Shown: piece by piece, positions 9,097-19,446 of the stretch | Position numbering within the stretch: position 1 is the first letter of the stretch | Layout of the letters: every line of letters starts with the position of its first letter | NCBI GenBank assembly: GCA_017437125.1 | Contig: JAFSBV010000019.1 | Span: 124,001 to 188,000, forward strand | DNA: 64,000 nt | Direction of reading: 5' to 3' | From: Bacteroidales bacterium | Lineage (GTDB): Bacteria; Bacteroidota; Bacteroidia; Bacteroidales; UBA932 | Notes under the pieces: model-generated | Told to the model about the DNA's origin: nothing | What the model saw: the letters and a program-made list of their open reading frames with translations, nothing else | The model's database searches: none | Made by a program: the position numbers and the translations under genes

Positions 9097-9889
9097 TTTT
9101 TGTCTGCCTTATCGAAACCTTCAATGAGGATCTGCTCGGAGGCAGGCCCAATCCTTTAAGGATTATCTTATTATCTTCCCGCACAGATCCGACCGAAGGA
9201 TCATATGATATGACAATCTCCCCTTCCTCGCCGTCTGCAACAGTTTCCGGAACTGTCCTGAATGAAAGGCATCCCGGAAGAAACGCGGTCTCGCATTCAA
9301 GCTTCATATCCCTGCCGCTCAGATTGATGAAGCGCAGCTTTTCTACAGCCTTCCTGCCTTCATCGAATGTCACTTCAGAACGTCTCAGACGTATTTTTCC
9401 CATCTGCACCGGCCATATTCCGGAAATGTCAGCTCCGTTTTCAACATCGACTGCGAGCTTCAGCACAGCTGCTGGTTCATTTCCATCACCGGAATATACG
9501 AATATCCTTCTTTCAAACTTTCCCGGATGTCCCTTAGGATCATACCTGACAGCTATCTCGGCTTCAGCATCGGGAGCGACCTCCCTGACATTAACCGATG
9601 CAGCTGCACACGAACACGATGACACAAGTCGGTTTATATATATGGTCCTTCCGCTTACATTCGTGAAACGAAAACGAAAAACCGCAGGAGCATCATCCTC
9701 ATTCATCGCTGCAACAATGCGCGTGGTCTCAAATTTCAATGACGCAGAATCAGGTGACAGACGCGGAGCCACAACACTGTCAATCCTTTCTCTCGGTATG
9801 ATCTTTATCTGCGCAAGGGCAGAAGCATGTAGCAAGAGAGAGAGGAGAAGACACGATATGAGGCTGAACCTGCTCATTATCAGAGCCAT
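9089..9889 (-). CDS. DUF1573 domain exported protein
   Basis: A 266-residue protein with a signal peptide (SRFSLISCLLLSLLLHASALAQ). The region from about residue 50 to 150 is DUF1573-like: FRFRFTNVSGRTIYINRLVSSCSCAAASV followed by AEIAVRYDPKGHPGKFERRIFVYSG. This is the Ig-like ASPM/SPD-2/Hydin type fold, with the characteristic SCSC pair. A second, degenerate Ig-like unit follows (175-260, again ending in ISYDPS). Such proteins are common and uncharacterised in Bacteroidetes and probably act in the periplasm. ATG 9889 overlaps the protease gene by 10 bases; ATG 9877 is an alternative. Confidence 0.8.
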   Translation of the reverse strand: MALIMSRFSLISCLLLSLLLHASALAQIKIIPRERIDSVVAPRLSPDSASLKFETTRIVAAMNEDDAPAVFRFRFTNVSGRTIYINRLVSSCSCAAASVNVREVAPDAEAEIAVRYDPKGHPGKFERRIFVYSGDGNEPAAVLKLAVDVENGADISGIWPVQMGKIRLRRSEVTFDEGRKAVEKLRFINLSGRDMKLECETAFLPGCLSFRTVPETVADGEEGEIVISYDPSVGSVREDNKIILKGLGLPPSRSSLKVSIRQTKNE

Positions 9890-11907
9890 CCGTTACCACC
9901 GGCTGATTCGCGGACAGTGATCACGAACTCATCCTTACGGTTTCCGGTCACTGCAGCCTTTGTCTGTCCGGCCTTCAGTCCCTTTAAAATCATCTTTCCG
10001 TCAACGATTTCCGCTGTAGCGATCGAGGTATCCTCAACCGTCACAGAGAAACTGTTTCCATCCATATACATGGAAGGAGAAGCAACAGTCTGACCTCCGA
10101 CAGATACATAAAGATTTGGGAATGTCATATCTGTTCCCGAACCTTCGACAGCCTTGAGCAGGGCATATGCATTGATCTGTCCGGCTCCCATTCCACCCTT
10201 GAAATCCTTGAGGTCATATGACATCATAGGTGCAGAACCTTCGAGGTCAAGTACATATTTCCTGTACTGCTTGATTCCGGTCATATAATCTTCAATCGGA
10301 GTAGCTGTATCGTATATGAGCGCCTTGAATTCGTCAGCCTTGAAATGCTTCCTCAGCTTGGCCGCATATGAAAGACCGAGAGCCACAACTCCCGACACAT
10401 GAGGACAGGCCATCGATGTTCCCTCCATATATCCGTATCCACTTTCGCTCAGATGGAGCGGAAGTGTTGACAAGATACAGCCGATATCTCCCACAGCATG
10501 TTCTTCATCAACATAATCCCAATAGTAATCCTGATCTCCTCCCGGTGCAGAAATCGTCGTACCGGGACCGTAGTTGGTATAGACCGCAGGAGTGAAATCT
10601 CCGGCAGTCGCAGCTACGGCCACGAAATCAGGATAAGCTCCAGGATAGCTGGCAGCCGGTGCTGATTCATTGCCGCCGGCAAATACTACGATACCTCCGT
10701 CAATGACTCCGTCAGGAGAGCCTGCATTATGAACAAAATAGTCAAGGGCCTTCTTCTCAAGGACATTGTATGTCCCCCACTCTTCATCTGTAGAATACTG
10801 AGGTGTCCAATCGAAAGGATTCGCGGCTCCGGAAATATATCCCCAGCTGCACTGAAGAACCACAGCTCCGTTATCAGCGGCATATTTGATTGCTCTGACC
10901 TCTTCCAGAACTGTGCCGGCATATGCACCGGAGAATATCTGGCATGACATGATCTTCACACCTGGAGCCGAAGATGTTCCACCTGCTATCGAGCTGATTC
11001 CCAGACCGTTATCATTCACAGCCGCTATAACGCCTGCGACATGAGTACCATGTCCCGAATCATATCTCGTATCAACAGATATGACGCCATTGCCTTTGAC
11101 AAAGTTGTAACCGTGGATATCACCGGCATAACCGTTACCGTCATTGTCTTCGTGAGATTTCCATATCTCATCTTCATTCACCCACATGCTTGCCTTGAGA
11201 TCAGGATGCGATATATCCACACCTTCATCAAGGACTGCAACTATGATGGAAGGGTCTCCTGTTGTAAGTTCCCACGCCTTCTCAACATTTACATCAGCAC
11301 CTTTGATGAACTTGGTCGGACGCAGATTACCTTCATTCACCAGATGCCACTGCTCCACAAGAAGCGGGTCATTGAAAGCACCTCCGGCAGCCATTGCAGC
11401 ATATTCCTGAAGTCTTTCAAGGGTAAGAGGATTAGGCTTGTCATCAGAAGCTCTCTTGAGTATGCGGTTATATTCCACACGGCTCACTTCACCGAGTCTC
11501 GAGAGGTCTGCAGCGACCTTTTCTACCGAATGCTCATCACTGAAACGAACAATATACCATAGATGAAGTCCCTCCTTGCGGGCTTTTTCTTCAGAACGAA
11601 GATCAACAGGAAAAACTCTCTCTATATGATATCCGTCAACAAGGTCGAGAATCTCATCGACACTTAGGACACCGGAACGGGACATCGGACAGTCAGCACT
11701 GCTTCTTGTCACTCCAGCCTTGTCAAGAACATCGCTTACATGCTCGTCAAAGCGGACAAGAAGCTGTCCCTGGAGGACATCTTCTGACAGATGCGGCAGC
11801 CTGACCTCATCTGAAGGGACATCAGTTCCCGGACCAATTACCGAACATGATGTCAACCCGGCAATCAGGACTGACGCAAGACAATATATCGTTTTTCTAA
11901 TATTCAT
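9880..11907 (-). CDS. Lipid-anchored subtilisin-like (S8) serine protease
   Basis: A 675-residue S8 peptidase with a lipoprotein signal (LIAGLTSC), so membrane-anchored and probably surface-facing. The prodomain region (about 45-180) precedes the catalytic domain, whose triad is complete: Asp near 226 (AVLDEGVDISHPD), His near 286 (SGHGTHVAGV), oxyanion Asn near 412 (FAGGNES) and Ser near 495 (EGTSMACPHVSG). A C-terminal Big-2-like module (about 600-665, with ITVRESAGG) follows. The start codon overlaps the preceding stop by one base (TAATG), indicating coupled translation with the BACON-LRR gene. In this operon it is the only hydrolase and the likely producer of peptides for SusCD import (inference). 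Confidence 0.93.
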   Translation of the reverse strand: MNIRKTIYCLASVLIAGLTSCSVIGPGTDVPSDEVRLPHLSEDVLQGQLLVRFDEHVSDVLDKAGVTRSSADCPMSRSGVLSVDEILDLVDGYHIERVFPVDLRSEEKARKEGLHLWYIVRFSDEHSVEKVAADLSRLGEVSRVEYNRILKRASDDKPNPLTLERLQEYAAMAAGGAFNDPLLVEQWHLVNEGNLRPTKFIKGADVNVEKAWELTTGDPSIIVAVLDEGVDISHPDLKASMWVNEDEIWKSHEDNDGNGYAGDIHGYNFVKGNGVISVDTRYDSGHGTHVAGVIAAVNDNGLGISSIAGGTSSAPGVKIMSCQIFSGAYAGTVLEEVRAIKYAADNGAVVLQCSWGYISGAANPFDWTPQYSTDEEWGTYNVLEKKALDYFVHNAGSPDGVIDGGIVVFAGGNESAPAASYPGAYPDFVAVAATAGDFTPAVYTNYGPGTTISAPGGDQDYYWDYVDEEHAVGDIGCILSTLPLHLSESGYGYMEGTSMACPHVSGVVALGLSYAAKLRKHFKADEFKALIYDTATPIEDYMTGIKQYRKYVLDLEGSAPMMSYDLKDFKGGMGAGQINAYALLKAVEGSGTDMTFPNLYVSVGGQTVASPSMYMDGNSFSVTVEDTSIATAEIVDGKMILKGLKAGQTKAAVTGNRKDEFVITVRESAGGNGWL

Positions 11908-13517
11908 TACTCCTTGATATTATTCGGATTGTACTTCTTGTTCGTATAATGCTGGTAATAGTAGTCGAGGCTTACAGGTTCGTTTGTAAAGCCGGCGTTC
12001 ATTCCATCCTGAGTCTTGCCTTCCTGATTGAATACCAGAGAATAAGGATACCATATATCGAGCTTAGGATGGTAAAGAAGCCAGTCTGGAAGCTCACCTG
12101 TCAGCCTGTTGTAGTTGATTGCAAAGAACTTCGTGTCAGGAAGGACTTTAGGAAGACCGATGAGAATCTCCGGAAGAGTATCACATGCATTGACCTCTTC
12201 TGCTGTCCATTTTTCATGCTGAGCCATTGTCGGCAGCTCTCCATGCAGATAGTTCACAGACAATCTTATCGTATCAAGAGCATTCCATTTGAGGATCCTC
12301 TCCGGAAATTTATGCTCTTCAATAAGACCACCTATGTTCTCCCTGTCATCATTGCTGAGATCATATATGGTATAACGCTGGTTGGCATTCATGACAAGGG
12401 CATGGAGGTTCGGGAAATTCTCCGGCGTGAGAATGTCAGGAATACTCTGGAAATTGTTGGCACTGATATCGAGATACTCCAGATTCTTCAGGTTCTTGAA
12501 ATCAGGGTGAAGAGTGGTAAGTCCGTATGCACCTATCGTCAGTCTCTTGAGGTTCACAAGCTTGGTGATATGTTCACCTGTATCAAGGCTGCGAAGGAAT
12601 GTATTTGTATTTGCATAGAACACGATTTCCTCGGCAGCTGTAAGATACTGGACCTCGAACGGGATCTCTTCATGGGTATTGAACATGAAGAATTCGACAT
12701 ATCTCACTCGTCCCTTATCCGGACCGCTTTTCCACACATGCACATTGTTCCAATGCTCAAGTCGTTCCGAAGGATCGATCTCAACATATGAATTCAATGC
12801 ACGACTGACGGCAAGGATTGCCAAAGAGTCTCCGGCAGGAGTTCCGGCAGGAATCGGCAAGGCTGCCTTCTGAACTACCTTCAGGACATCGTGCTTTCCC
12901 ATATCCACATCAGACAATGGCTTGAACACGACATCTGCAATCCTCTCATTATCACGAGAATTCACTTTCCAGTCAAAACGTATATTCACATCACGAGGTC
13001 TTGCACCTCTATCCAATTCAAGTTCACCCTTTTCAAATGTAAGCCACTTTTCAGCGCCATCCGGAAGAATGACTTCAAAATCGACATTGGTCTTCACCTT
13101 CACATTGAAGTATCTTGAGCCATAAGCAGCAAAATCCTCTACTTCGACCTGGGTCTTTGGAAGCACTATCTGATATTCGAATCCATCCTGGACAACAGTG
13201 AAATCCCTATTCTCGTCTGTATCAAGATTATGAATCCTGACAGCTCCTGTCCTCTGGCCTACGACAAGGGATGAATCGACACTTACCTGGCAATCCACCG
13301 AGCCTCTTCCGTTGGCAGGAGAAACAGTAATCCATGGTTCCTCTGTAATCGCCACCCAGTTGCCTGAAGAGCTGATCTTTATATCGGAAATACCTCCCGC
13401 CGGACCGATATTGATGTTGTCGGTATCAACTTCAAAAGGTATGTCAGGATTCGGATTGATACATGCTGCCGTCAGAACAGCAGTCACGAATGCTGATATG
13501 ATATATCTCAATTTCAT
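11907..13517 (-). CDS. BACON-domain and leucine-rich-repeat lipoprotein
   Basis: A 536-residue lipoprotein (lipobox LTAAC). The ATG at 13517 is preferred over 13538 because a purine-rich GGGAGGGAAAG precedes it. Residues about 20-100 form a BACON-like domain (NWVAITEEPWITVSPANGRGS, then RTGAVRIHN), followed by a second related unit to about 210. From about 290 come leucine-rich repeats (LTTLHPDFKNLKNLEYLDISANNF and similar, ending near NYNRLTGELPDWLL). BACON modules are thought to mediate binding at the surface. It sits in the operon between another LRR lipoprotein and the protease, which suggests a substrate-gripping role. Shares no long identity with its LRR neighbour. Confidence 0.85.
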   Translation of the reverse strand: MKLRYIISAFVTAVLTAACINPNPDIPFEVDTDNINIGPAGGISDIKISSSGNWVAITEEPWITVSPANGRGSVDCQVSVDSSLVVGQRTGAVRIHNLDTDENRDFTVVQDGFEYQIVLPKTQVEVEDFAAYGSRYFNVKVKTNVDFEVILPDGAEKWLTFEKGELELDRGARPRDVNIRFDWKVNSRDNERIADVVFKPLSDVDMGKHDVLKVVQKAALPIPAGTPAGDSLAILAVSRALNSYVEIDPSERLEHWNNVHVWKSGPDKGRVRYVEFFMFNTHEEIPFEVQYLTAAEEIVFYANTNTFLRSLDTGEHITKLVNLKRLTIGAYGLTTLHPDFKNLKNLEYLDISANNFQSIPDILTPENFPNLHALVMNANQRYTIYDLSNDDRENIGGLIEEHKFPERILKWNALDTIRLSVNYLHGELPTMAQHEKWTAEEVNACDTLPEILIGLPKVLPDTKFFAINYNRLTGELPDWLLYHPKLDIWYPYSLVFNQEGKTQDGMNAGFTNEPVSLDYYYQHYTNKKYNPNNIKE

Positions 13518-13534
13518 AATCTTTCCCTCCCTCA

Positions 13535-16147
13535 TCATTTAAGCAGATAATCACAGTTCCTTATATCCTGAGTCTTGTCATATATAAGGTAATATACACC
13601 GGCCTGATATGCATAGCAGATGTCCGACGCATCGAAGATGATCTCAGGATTATCGCTGATATCAAGATAATAACATATTGTAGATATGGTATCCTCGATC
13701 TTTCCAAGATTGTTGGAACCGAGATACAAGCCTCTCAAACCCCTGTGCTGATATATTCCAGTCGGCCATTCAGACATACATCTTGCTCCTTCCTCGTCAC
13801 GTTGTCCTCTGAGTGCAAAGACTGTCAGATACTGGCTGTCAAGAGGCTCCCACGGGAATGAAGAGAACTGGTTGTATGACAGTTCGACACCATATAGATA
13901 TGGCAGGTTTCCCGCATGCATTTCATACGGAAGATCCTTCAGATCATTATATGAGAAATCGAAAGAGCTGAAGTTAACGGCATTTTCATAATCAAACGAT
14001 CCCTTTGGAATCTCCCTTATGTTACATCCTCTGAAATTGATGTTCAGGATTTTTGAATTCGACTTGGCCAGTTCTATAGGATAGACCGTGAATTCCGGAT
14101 TATTCGTTATCGTCAGAGTCTGTACATATACTCCCCTGAAATCATCAGGGAAACCGCCGATATGATTGTATGAGAAATCAATCGAGACAATCGCATACAT
14201 CGAGTTTGCATCGAAGATATTCGGGAACTCGGTGAATTCATTATGGGTCACAGAGAATGTCTCAGCATCTTCCATATAGCAGAATACTCCGTTCTCATCA
14301 ACAGGGAACGATGACAATCTGTTGTGGTCGAAGAATATCTGGACAGGCTTGATGTCACTCCCCCATGCCTCCTCGATGGTATGTATCTTATTATAGGAGA
14401 AGTCTATCATTCCAAGCTTCTTCATATTCTTGATCTCTGCCGGTATTACCTCGAGATTGTTCTCATTGAAATACAGGAGCTGGATCTTCTCTCTTGACGG
14501 ACCGGTAGCCAGAGCCTTGAATCCCTTAAGTACCTCTTCAGAACTCCACTGTCTGTTGTTTGCAAGGTTCAGGGAAACAAGAGAAGGCATTTCGGCAATA
14601 GCCATCGGGAATGATGTCATCTTCGAGCAGTTATAAATCTCGAGATCAGTACAAGATACAAGATTCGAAATCTCATCAGGAATGGATGTAAGTTCACCGT
14701 TAGCAATGAAGAGCTGCTCGAGTTTCGTAAGTTTTCCGATTTCCTTAGGCAGGCTCTTCAAGCCGTTATTTATCTTTCCATGAATCATGTCCTTGAGCTG
14801 TATCTTCATTCTGCCTGTACCATATTCGATTATCTCATCCTCCTTCATTGTATCATACAATGCTGTTTCAGGAATGGATATGCCATGTTCAGCCATGGCA
14901 CGGGCAATGGGCTCCGACATCTGGGTTACCGGATGAGTCATCCTTACGTACTCCATATGCCTTTCCATTCTTCTGGAAGTGCCTTTACCGTCAGATATGG
15001 TAGGATCATAACTAATCAGATTGCCATCATTATGGTTGCCGAGGTAAAGTTCAACAAGTTCGGTAAGCTGGCCTATGGCTGGTGACAGATGGCCGGAAAA
15101 GCCGAAATCACTAATATTGATATGAGCTACTCGACCGTTAGAATGTAATGTAACGCAAGGTTGCTCTCCCCAGAGATCCGGATCCTTGTTGAAGTTCCAG
15201 TTGCATCCTTCAGGAAAATTTTCTCCTATATAATACCAGTTTTCTCCGTCAAGTGACTTCCATATCTCATACAAGGCATAATAGTCCTTGATATGCTCAT
15301 CGCTTTCATGAAGGGAAACAGGTACGTCGGCATCAGTGACCTTGTTGTCCTCGATCACGAATGAGGCGTCCACGTCAGATGAAGTCTCCAGAAGCTTCCT
15401 GCCGGAATCAAATACAGAATAAGATTCAATGCTGTATTCTCCTGCCCTCAGCGTTATGAGAGAGTCGCACGACAATGAAGATGTCTGATAACCGTCTTCC
15501 ACATCGTCGTCATCTTCGAAATGTACCGAATATTCAGTAGGAAGCATCTCAAGCACAGTAGTGGTATTGGATGTCCTGACAGAAAGAGTAACATATCTGA
15601 TCTCATCAAAAGAATATTCCTTGATTGCCGCCTTTGTGGCTGGATTGTCATCAAAATCAGAGAAGTCCTTTACAAAAGAGAAGCGCACCTTGCCCCTGCC
15701 GACAACAGGAGTTACAAGGTCATGCACACAAAGGCCTCCCGCCACCACACTGAACGATGCAGCGGACGCATCAGGAGTCCCCTCTGAAACTACTTCGTCC
15801 ATCTTATCATAAAGCACATACGTAACAATCTGATAGTCACCGGAAAGCACTTTCAGCTTCTCGCTTCTGAGACCGAATTCCGCAGCCTCATCATTTGAGG
15901 CGTTCATAACCATTGTCTGAGACATCAGATTGCCTTCATACCTCAAGGTAACCTTGAGCTTTGCAACATCCTTGAGATACTCCAGCTGTCCGGCCTTTGT
16001 TCCGGGATAAGAAGCCTCCTTATACAATTTGAACTGGATATATCCATATTCGTTTTCCCTGTAATCGGGAACCGTCTCCCTTACACATCCGCACAAGACG
16101 GATATGAAAGCGATCAGCAGCAATATATTGAATCTTGATGATTTCAT
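13535..16147 (-). CDS. Large leucine-rich-repeat lipoprotein, DUF4458-like N-terminus
   Basis: An 870-residue lipoprotein (lipobox VLCGC). The N-terminal 270 residues carry two related beta-rich units (YIQFKLYKEASYPGTKAG with LRYEGNLMSQ; and YVTLSVRTSNTTTVLEML) of the kind annotated as DUF4458 in Bacteroidetes LRR proteins (recognised from memory). Residues about 300-345 (WKSLDGENWYYIGENFPEGCNW) form the usual LRR cap. LRRs then run from about 345 to the end, with consensus LxxLDFSYNxLxxLP. It is probably exposed on the surface as part of the SusCD assembly. Gap to the upstream gene is 24 bases, to the downstream gene 17. Confidence 0.85.
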   Translation of the reverse strand: MKSSRFNILLLIAFISVLCGCVRETVPDYRENEYGYIQFKLYKEASYPGTKAGQLEYLKDVAKLKVTLRYEGNLMSQTMVMNASNDEAAEFGLRSEKLKVLSGDYQIVTYVLYDKMDEVVSEGTPDASAASFSVVAGGLCVHDLVTPVVGRGKVRFSFVKDFSDFDDNPATKAAIKEYSFDEIRYVTLSVRTSNTTTVLEMLPTEYSVHFEDDDDVEDGYQTSSLSCDSLITLRAGEYSIESYSVFDSGRKLLETSSDVDASFVIEDNKVTDADVPVSLHESDEHIKDYYALYEIWKSLDGENWYYIGENFPEGCNWNFNKDPDLWGEQPCVTLHSNGRVAHINISDFGFSGHLSPAIGQLTELVELYLGNHNDGNLISYDPTISDGKGTSRRMERHMEYVRMTHPVTQMSEPIARAMAEHGISIPETALYDTMKEDEIIEYGTGRMKIQLKDMIHGKINNGLKSLPKEIGKLTKLEQLFIANGELTSIPDEISNLVSCTDLEIYNCSKMTSFPMAIAEMPSLVSLNLANNRQWSSEEVLKGFKALATGPSREKIQLLYFNENNLEVIPAEIKNMKKLGMIDFSYNKIHTIEEAWGSDIKPVQIFFDHNRLSSFPVDENGVFCYMEDAETFSVTHNEFTEFPNIFDANSMYAIVSIDFSYNHIGGFPDDFRGVYVQTLTITNNPEFTVYPIELAKSNSKILNINFRGCNIREIPKGSFDYENAVNFSSFDFSYNDLKDLPYEMHAGNLPYLYGVELSYNQFSSFPWEPLDSQYLTVFALRGQRDEEGARCMSEWPTGIYQHRGLRGLYLGSNNLGKIEDTISTICYYLDISDNPEIIFDASDICYAYQAGVYYLIYDKTQDIRNCDYLLK

Positions 16148-16171
16148 ATATGTTTATTACAATACTTTCAG

Positions 16172-18526
16172 TTAAAATGAACCTGTAAGGTCAAGAGTAC
16201 ATACGAGTACCAGAACCACATTGTTTTCAGCATCATGGAAAAGGATCTGTCCCCTTTCATAAACTGAATCCGAGCCCTCATCAAGGATCATATAGATATC
16301 CACACCTCCATCAATCAGTTCGAAATCACCGACATACTCGTCGTAATCCAGACCGTTCACAACGAAAATGTGACGTTTCGCATAAGGATTAGGATTATAC
16401 ATCACGGCATTCGAAGGAATAGAAATCCTCATAGGGAATCCCTGTGTCCTGTATGTGAGATGATATATCGGAGCACAATATTCCTTGAACGTATCAAAGA
16501 GTTCCTTGTCAGTATCTGCCGTAACCTCTTCCAGGGTAGCTCCTACCATTTCTGCATACGAGGCAGACTCACCGATGAATTCCACATTGACTTCCACATC
16601 GGCTACCTTTGCAGGGTCATAAACTGCAACAATGATGGCAAGGACAGAGCCGTCGGCATCATAGAAGACGACATATCCGAGATTCTCGGTCTCAGGAGGG
16701 GTCATTCCATTATACATATCGATGACTCCAGCTGTATTGCCGCCATCGTTAGAAGTAAAACGCAGCCAGAAAGACTCGTTGGCAGTGACATCCTCCCTTG
16801 AATTATTGAATACCTTGTATGAAGAATACGGAGTTGCAAACGTCATGAAGGCCTTGTCCCTTGCATATGGATTAGAGTATGTAAGTTCATACACGAAATC
16901 CGTCTTTCCGAACCAGCCCTGAAGTCTCGGATTATCAGAATATGTCATTGTCGCACCTGCAGAAGCCATTTCCTCTTCAGAATATGTCATGATGACATAT
17001 TCCATATCGCTTCCATACTGAACGACACTGATAGCGAATTCCTCCATATCCGGCTTCAACGCACCGTCAGACTCAAAGAAGGAGTCAGCTCCGGCTCCGA
17101 CCTTGCTGAAGAGGATATATGCCGATCTTTTCTCCCCGTCATTATCTGCCGGTCTGATGACAAGAGCCCTCTTCTGGAGTACTTCCTCGCCCTGTACATA
17201 TGCATCGATATCGACTGTGATCCAGTCCGCATTCCTGCCGGCATACTTTCCATCTATGGTTTCAACGGCATATACGGCAGCCTGAGATGTTCCTGTAAGC
17301 CATGCTGTTGCAGGCAGATCCTGAAATCCCATCGATGTCATCACCTTTCCTACCGGGTCGAACTCCAATGAAGTCAATGACATATCCAGACCATAGCCGA
17401 ACCTGTCACTGCATCCCGGAATAGTCACCTCCACTTCGTGCACTGTCCGGCCATCATAATTGAATCTGATTTCAGCTGTCACGTCTTCAAGAGGATAGTG
17501 CATAGGGTCACCCATCAGAATGAATCTGGTGATTCCGGCATTTCTTTCAGGTACATCTCCAACATACTTCACATCAAGCCACTCCGGCATCTCCAGAGCC
17601 CAGTCGCATCTTGAATCAACCAGGACAGGCATACGGTAATCGCTGCCCGGCCATACAAGTGTAAGCTTGTCAGCAGGGGATTCCGAATACAGGTACTCAC
17701 CGGAATCATCAAAAAGGAAATCACCGTTTTCCGACTGTGTCGTATAAAGCTCCACGATTCCGCAAGCCGGAATGTTGACATCAAGTTCACCGAGAGCAGT
17801 ATCTCCGGCAATGAACTTCAACGTGCCGGTTGCAGCTTCAAGCGACGCACCTGTCAGGATCACTTCTATTGTTCCGGTCGTGCTTTCCGGCAGCTGGATG
17901 TCAAGCCACTCAGGAGTCACGACCGTCCATTCGCAGTTAGATTCAACCCGAAGGGGCAATATGTATTCAGCATCAGCAGCAGACCAAAGGAAATCAGCCG
18001 GACCATCAGCGTATCCATATTCAAATCCTCCGGTTCCGTTCATCACAAAGTCCCCGTCAGCGGCTTTCGCCACATAGACATTCAATGTCCTGTTCTTTGC
18101 CGGACGCATATATCTTGCAATGACCTGCGACTTTCCACCCATTGTAAGAGTGACATCACATGAGCGGTTCATATCAAATTCCTCAGTTGCGGAAACTCCT
18201 ACAGACAGAGTCACCCTTTCAGATTCTCCATCTATAACCTTTCCGGACAACTTATCGACCTTGAACGAACCGTCATTCAGCCAGAACCACTGGAAAGTCT
18301 CGGAAGGAACTGTGACAGTCCAATCCATATTAGCATCAAAAGTAAGTGTAAGGACACTTCCAGGTTCAACATCACTCTTTTCTACCAATGTCGGGAACGA
18401 CGGCTCCACCTGTGGTACCGGTGGAACAGGCTCTTCACAAGATACCGCCATAACCGCACACACAGCAAAAGCAGCAGTCATCGAACGAAAGAAAAACTTC
18501 ATATCCATATTTTTCATAGTTTTCAT
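16172..18526 (-). CDS. Large lipoprotein with repeated BACON-like units (DUF5003-like)
   Basis: A 784-residue lipoprotein (lipobox VMAVSC, followed by EE, which resembles a Bacteroides surface-export signal). The first half contains three related units with the core pattern D-W-T-V or E-W-T-V then W-L-D: about 60-85 (ANMDWTVTVPSETFQWFWL), 190-215 (SNCEWTVVTPEWLDIQLPE) and 300-325 (SRCDWALEMPEWLDVKYV). The second half is beta-rich and less repetitive. Such proteins are labelled DUF5003 in Bacteroidetes (from memory). Several in-frame ATGs (18526, 18517, 18508, 18502) leave the start uncertain; the first follows a GGAGGG run. Likely a substrate-binding satellite of SusCD. Confidence 0.75.
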   Translation of the reverse strand: MKTMKNMDMKFFFRSMTAAFAVCAVMAVSCEEPVPPVPQVEPSFPTLVEKSDVEPGSVLTLTFDANMDWTVTVPSETFQWFWLNDGSFKVDKLSGKVIDGESERVTLSVGVSATEEFDMNRSCDVTLTMGGKSQVIARYMRPAKNRTLNVYVAKAADGDFVMNGTGGFEYGYADGPADFLWSAADAEYILPLRVESNCEWTVVTPEWLDIQLPESTTGTIEVILTGASLEAATGTLKFIAGDTALGELDVNIPACGIVELYTTQSENGDFLFDDSGEYLYSESPADKLTLVWPGSDYRMPVLVDSRCDWALEMPEWLDVKYVGDVPERNAGITRFILMGDPMHYPLEDVTAEIRFNYDGRTVHEVEVTIPGCSDRFGYGLDMSLTSLEFDPVGKVMTSMGFQDLPATAWLTGTSQAAVYAVETIDGKYAGRNADWITVDIDAYVQGEEVLQKRALVIRPADNDGEKRSAYILFSKVGAGADSFFESDGALKPDMEEFAISVVQYGSDMEYVIMTYSEEEMASAGATMTYSDNPRLQGWFGKTDFVYELTYSNPYARDKAFMTFATPYSSYKVFNNSREDVTANESFWLRFTSNDGGNTAGVIDMYNGMTPPETENLGYVVFYDADGSVLAIIVAVYDPAKVADVEVNVEFIGESASYAEMVGATLEEVTADTDKELFDTFKEYCAPIYHLTYRTQGFPMRISIPSNAVMYNPNPYAKRHIFVVNGLDYDEYVGDFELIDGGVDIYMILDEGSDSVYERGQILFHDAENNVVLVLVCTLDLTGSF

Positions 18527-18528
18527 TT

Positions 18529-19446
18529 TTACATTCCCTCCTCTTTCTTCAGGCGCTCGGCCTCTTCATCGCTTACCCACTCCATAATATTGTAGAAGTG
18601 TCCTACAGTTCCAACAGGCTCGCCAAGATCCTCCACATAGACTTCAGCCCACAGATAAAGGTAGCTGCCACATGGATAGAACACAGAATCATACAGAGAA
18701 CTGCTTGTCACGAGGATCTTGTCATCTCCATGATTGGTACCGAAGAACGATCCCTCGTCACTGGCTACCTGATCACGATCCATTGTTACAAAAGGCTTCA
18801 TAGGATCTTCCGGATGGAAAGTGATAGTCACATCATATCCGTCATTGATCCAATTGCGGCATATGATCATGTTCTCTTCAGTAGGATGCTTTTCGGTATA
18901 GATAAGACGCTGATAGTCTCCCGTAATACTGTAATTATAGAGAAACATAGATGTCAGGACGCAATAGCCGGTAAAACTGTTTATATCGAACGGACAGCTC
19001 TTCATAAGCACCGCCTTGGTCTGCTTTCCGTACAGAGGCATCTCCAATCTATCGTCCATCACTAACTGAAGCTGAAATCCAAGGGAATCCGTAGCTTCAA
19101 TATTGTCATAATATCCATGTACAAGAACATCCGCCCTGTTCTCACCTGCCTTGATCGTCACAGTATTGGACTGAAGTCTGTAATGGAGGTTCTCTATCGC
19201 ATTGCTTCCCTTATCTATGATCTCGACTCCGATGGTTCTGTCATAGTCCCTTACGACAGTCGAGACCACAGGAATGGAGAAATACTCGACATCGTTCTGA
19301 ACGGGATATATCGACATCGTATCAGCAAACATGATATATTCCGCATCGGAATAGGTCACATACCTTTCCTTGCAGGAAGTGAAGGAAAACATCAACAGGA
19401 GAACAGCTGTCGCATATTTATATAAATGATTCATGTTCATTCTCAT
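18529..19446 (-). CDS. DUF4843-type surface lipoprotein of the SusCD operon
   Basis: A 305-residue lipoprotein (lipobox FSFTSC). After the anchor comes YSDAEYIMFAD and then VEYFSIPVVSTVVRDYDRTIGVEIIDKGSNAIENLHYRL, the pattern of DUF4843: a Calx-beta-like sandwich found almost only next to SusD genes. The C-terminal half (145-290) has another beta-rich domain. The ATG at 19446 overlaps the SusD stop codon region, so the pair is translationally coupled. In related loci the gene directly after susD encodes a lipoprotein that joins the SusCD complex; the same is inferred here. Confidence 0.85.
   Translation of the reverse strand: MRMNMNHLYKYATAVLLLMFSFTSCKERYVTYSDAEYIMFADTMSIYPVQNDVEYFSIPVVSTVVRDYDRTIGVEIIDKGSNAIENLHYRLQSNTVTIKAGENRADVLVHGYYDNIEATDSLGFQLQLVMDDRLEMPLYGKQTKAVLMKSCPFDINSFTGYCVLTSMFLYNYSITGDYQRLIYTEKHPTEENMIICRNWINDGYDVTITFHPEDPMKPFVTMDRDQVASDEGSFFGTNHGDDKILVTSSSLYDSVFYPCGSYLYLWAEVYVEDLGEPVGTVGHFYNIMEWVSDEEAERLKKEEGM

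Noticed and set aside
11949-12791. A 280-codon + strand open frame inside the BACON-LRR gene
   Set aside because: Antisense shadow; the minus-strand product has a lipobox, a BACON-like domain and LRRs.
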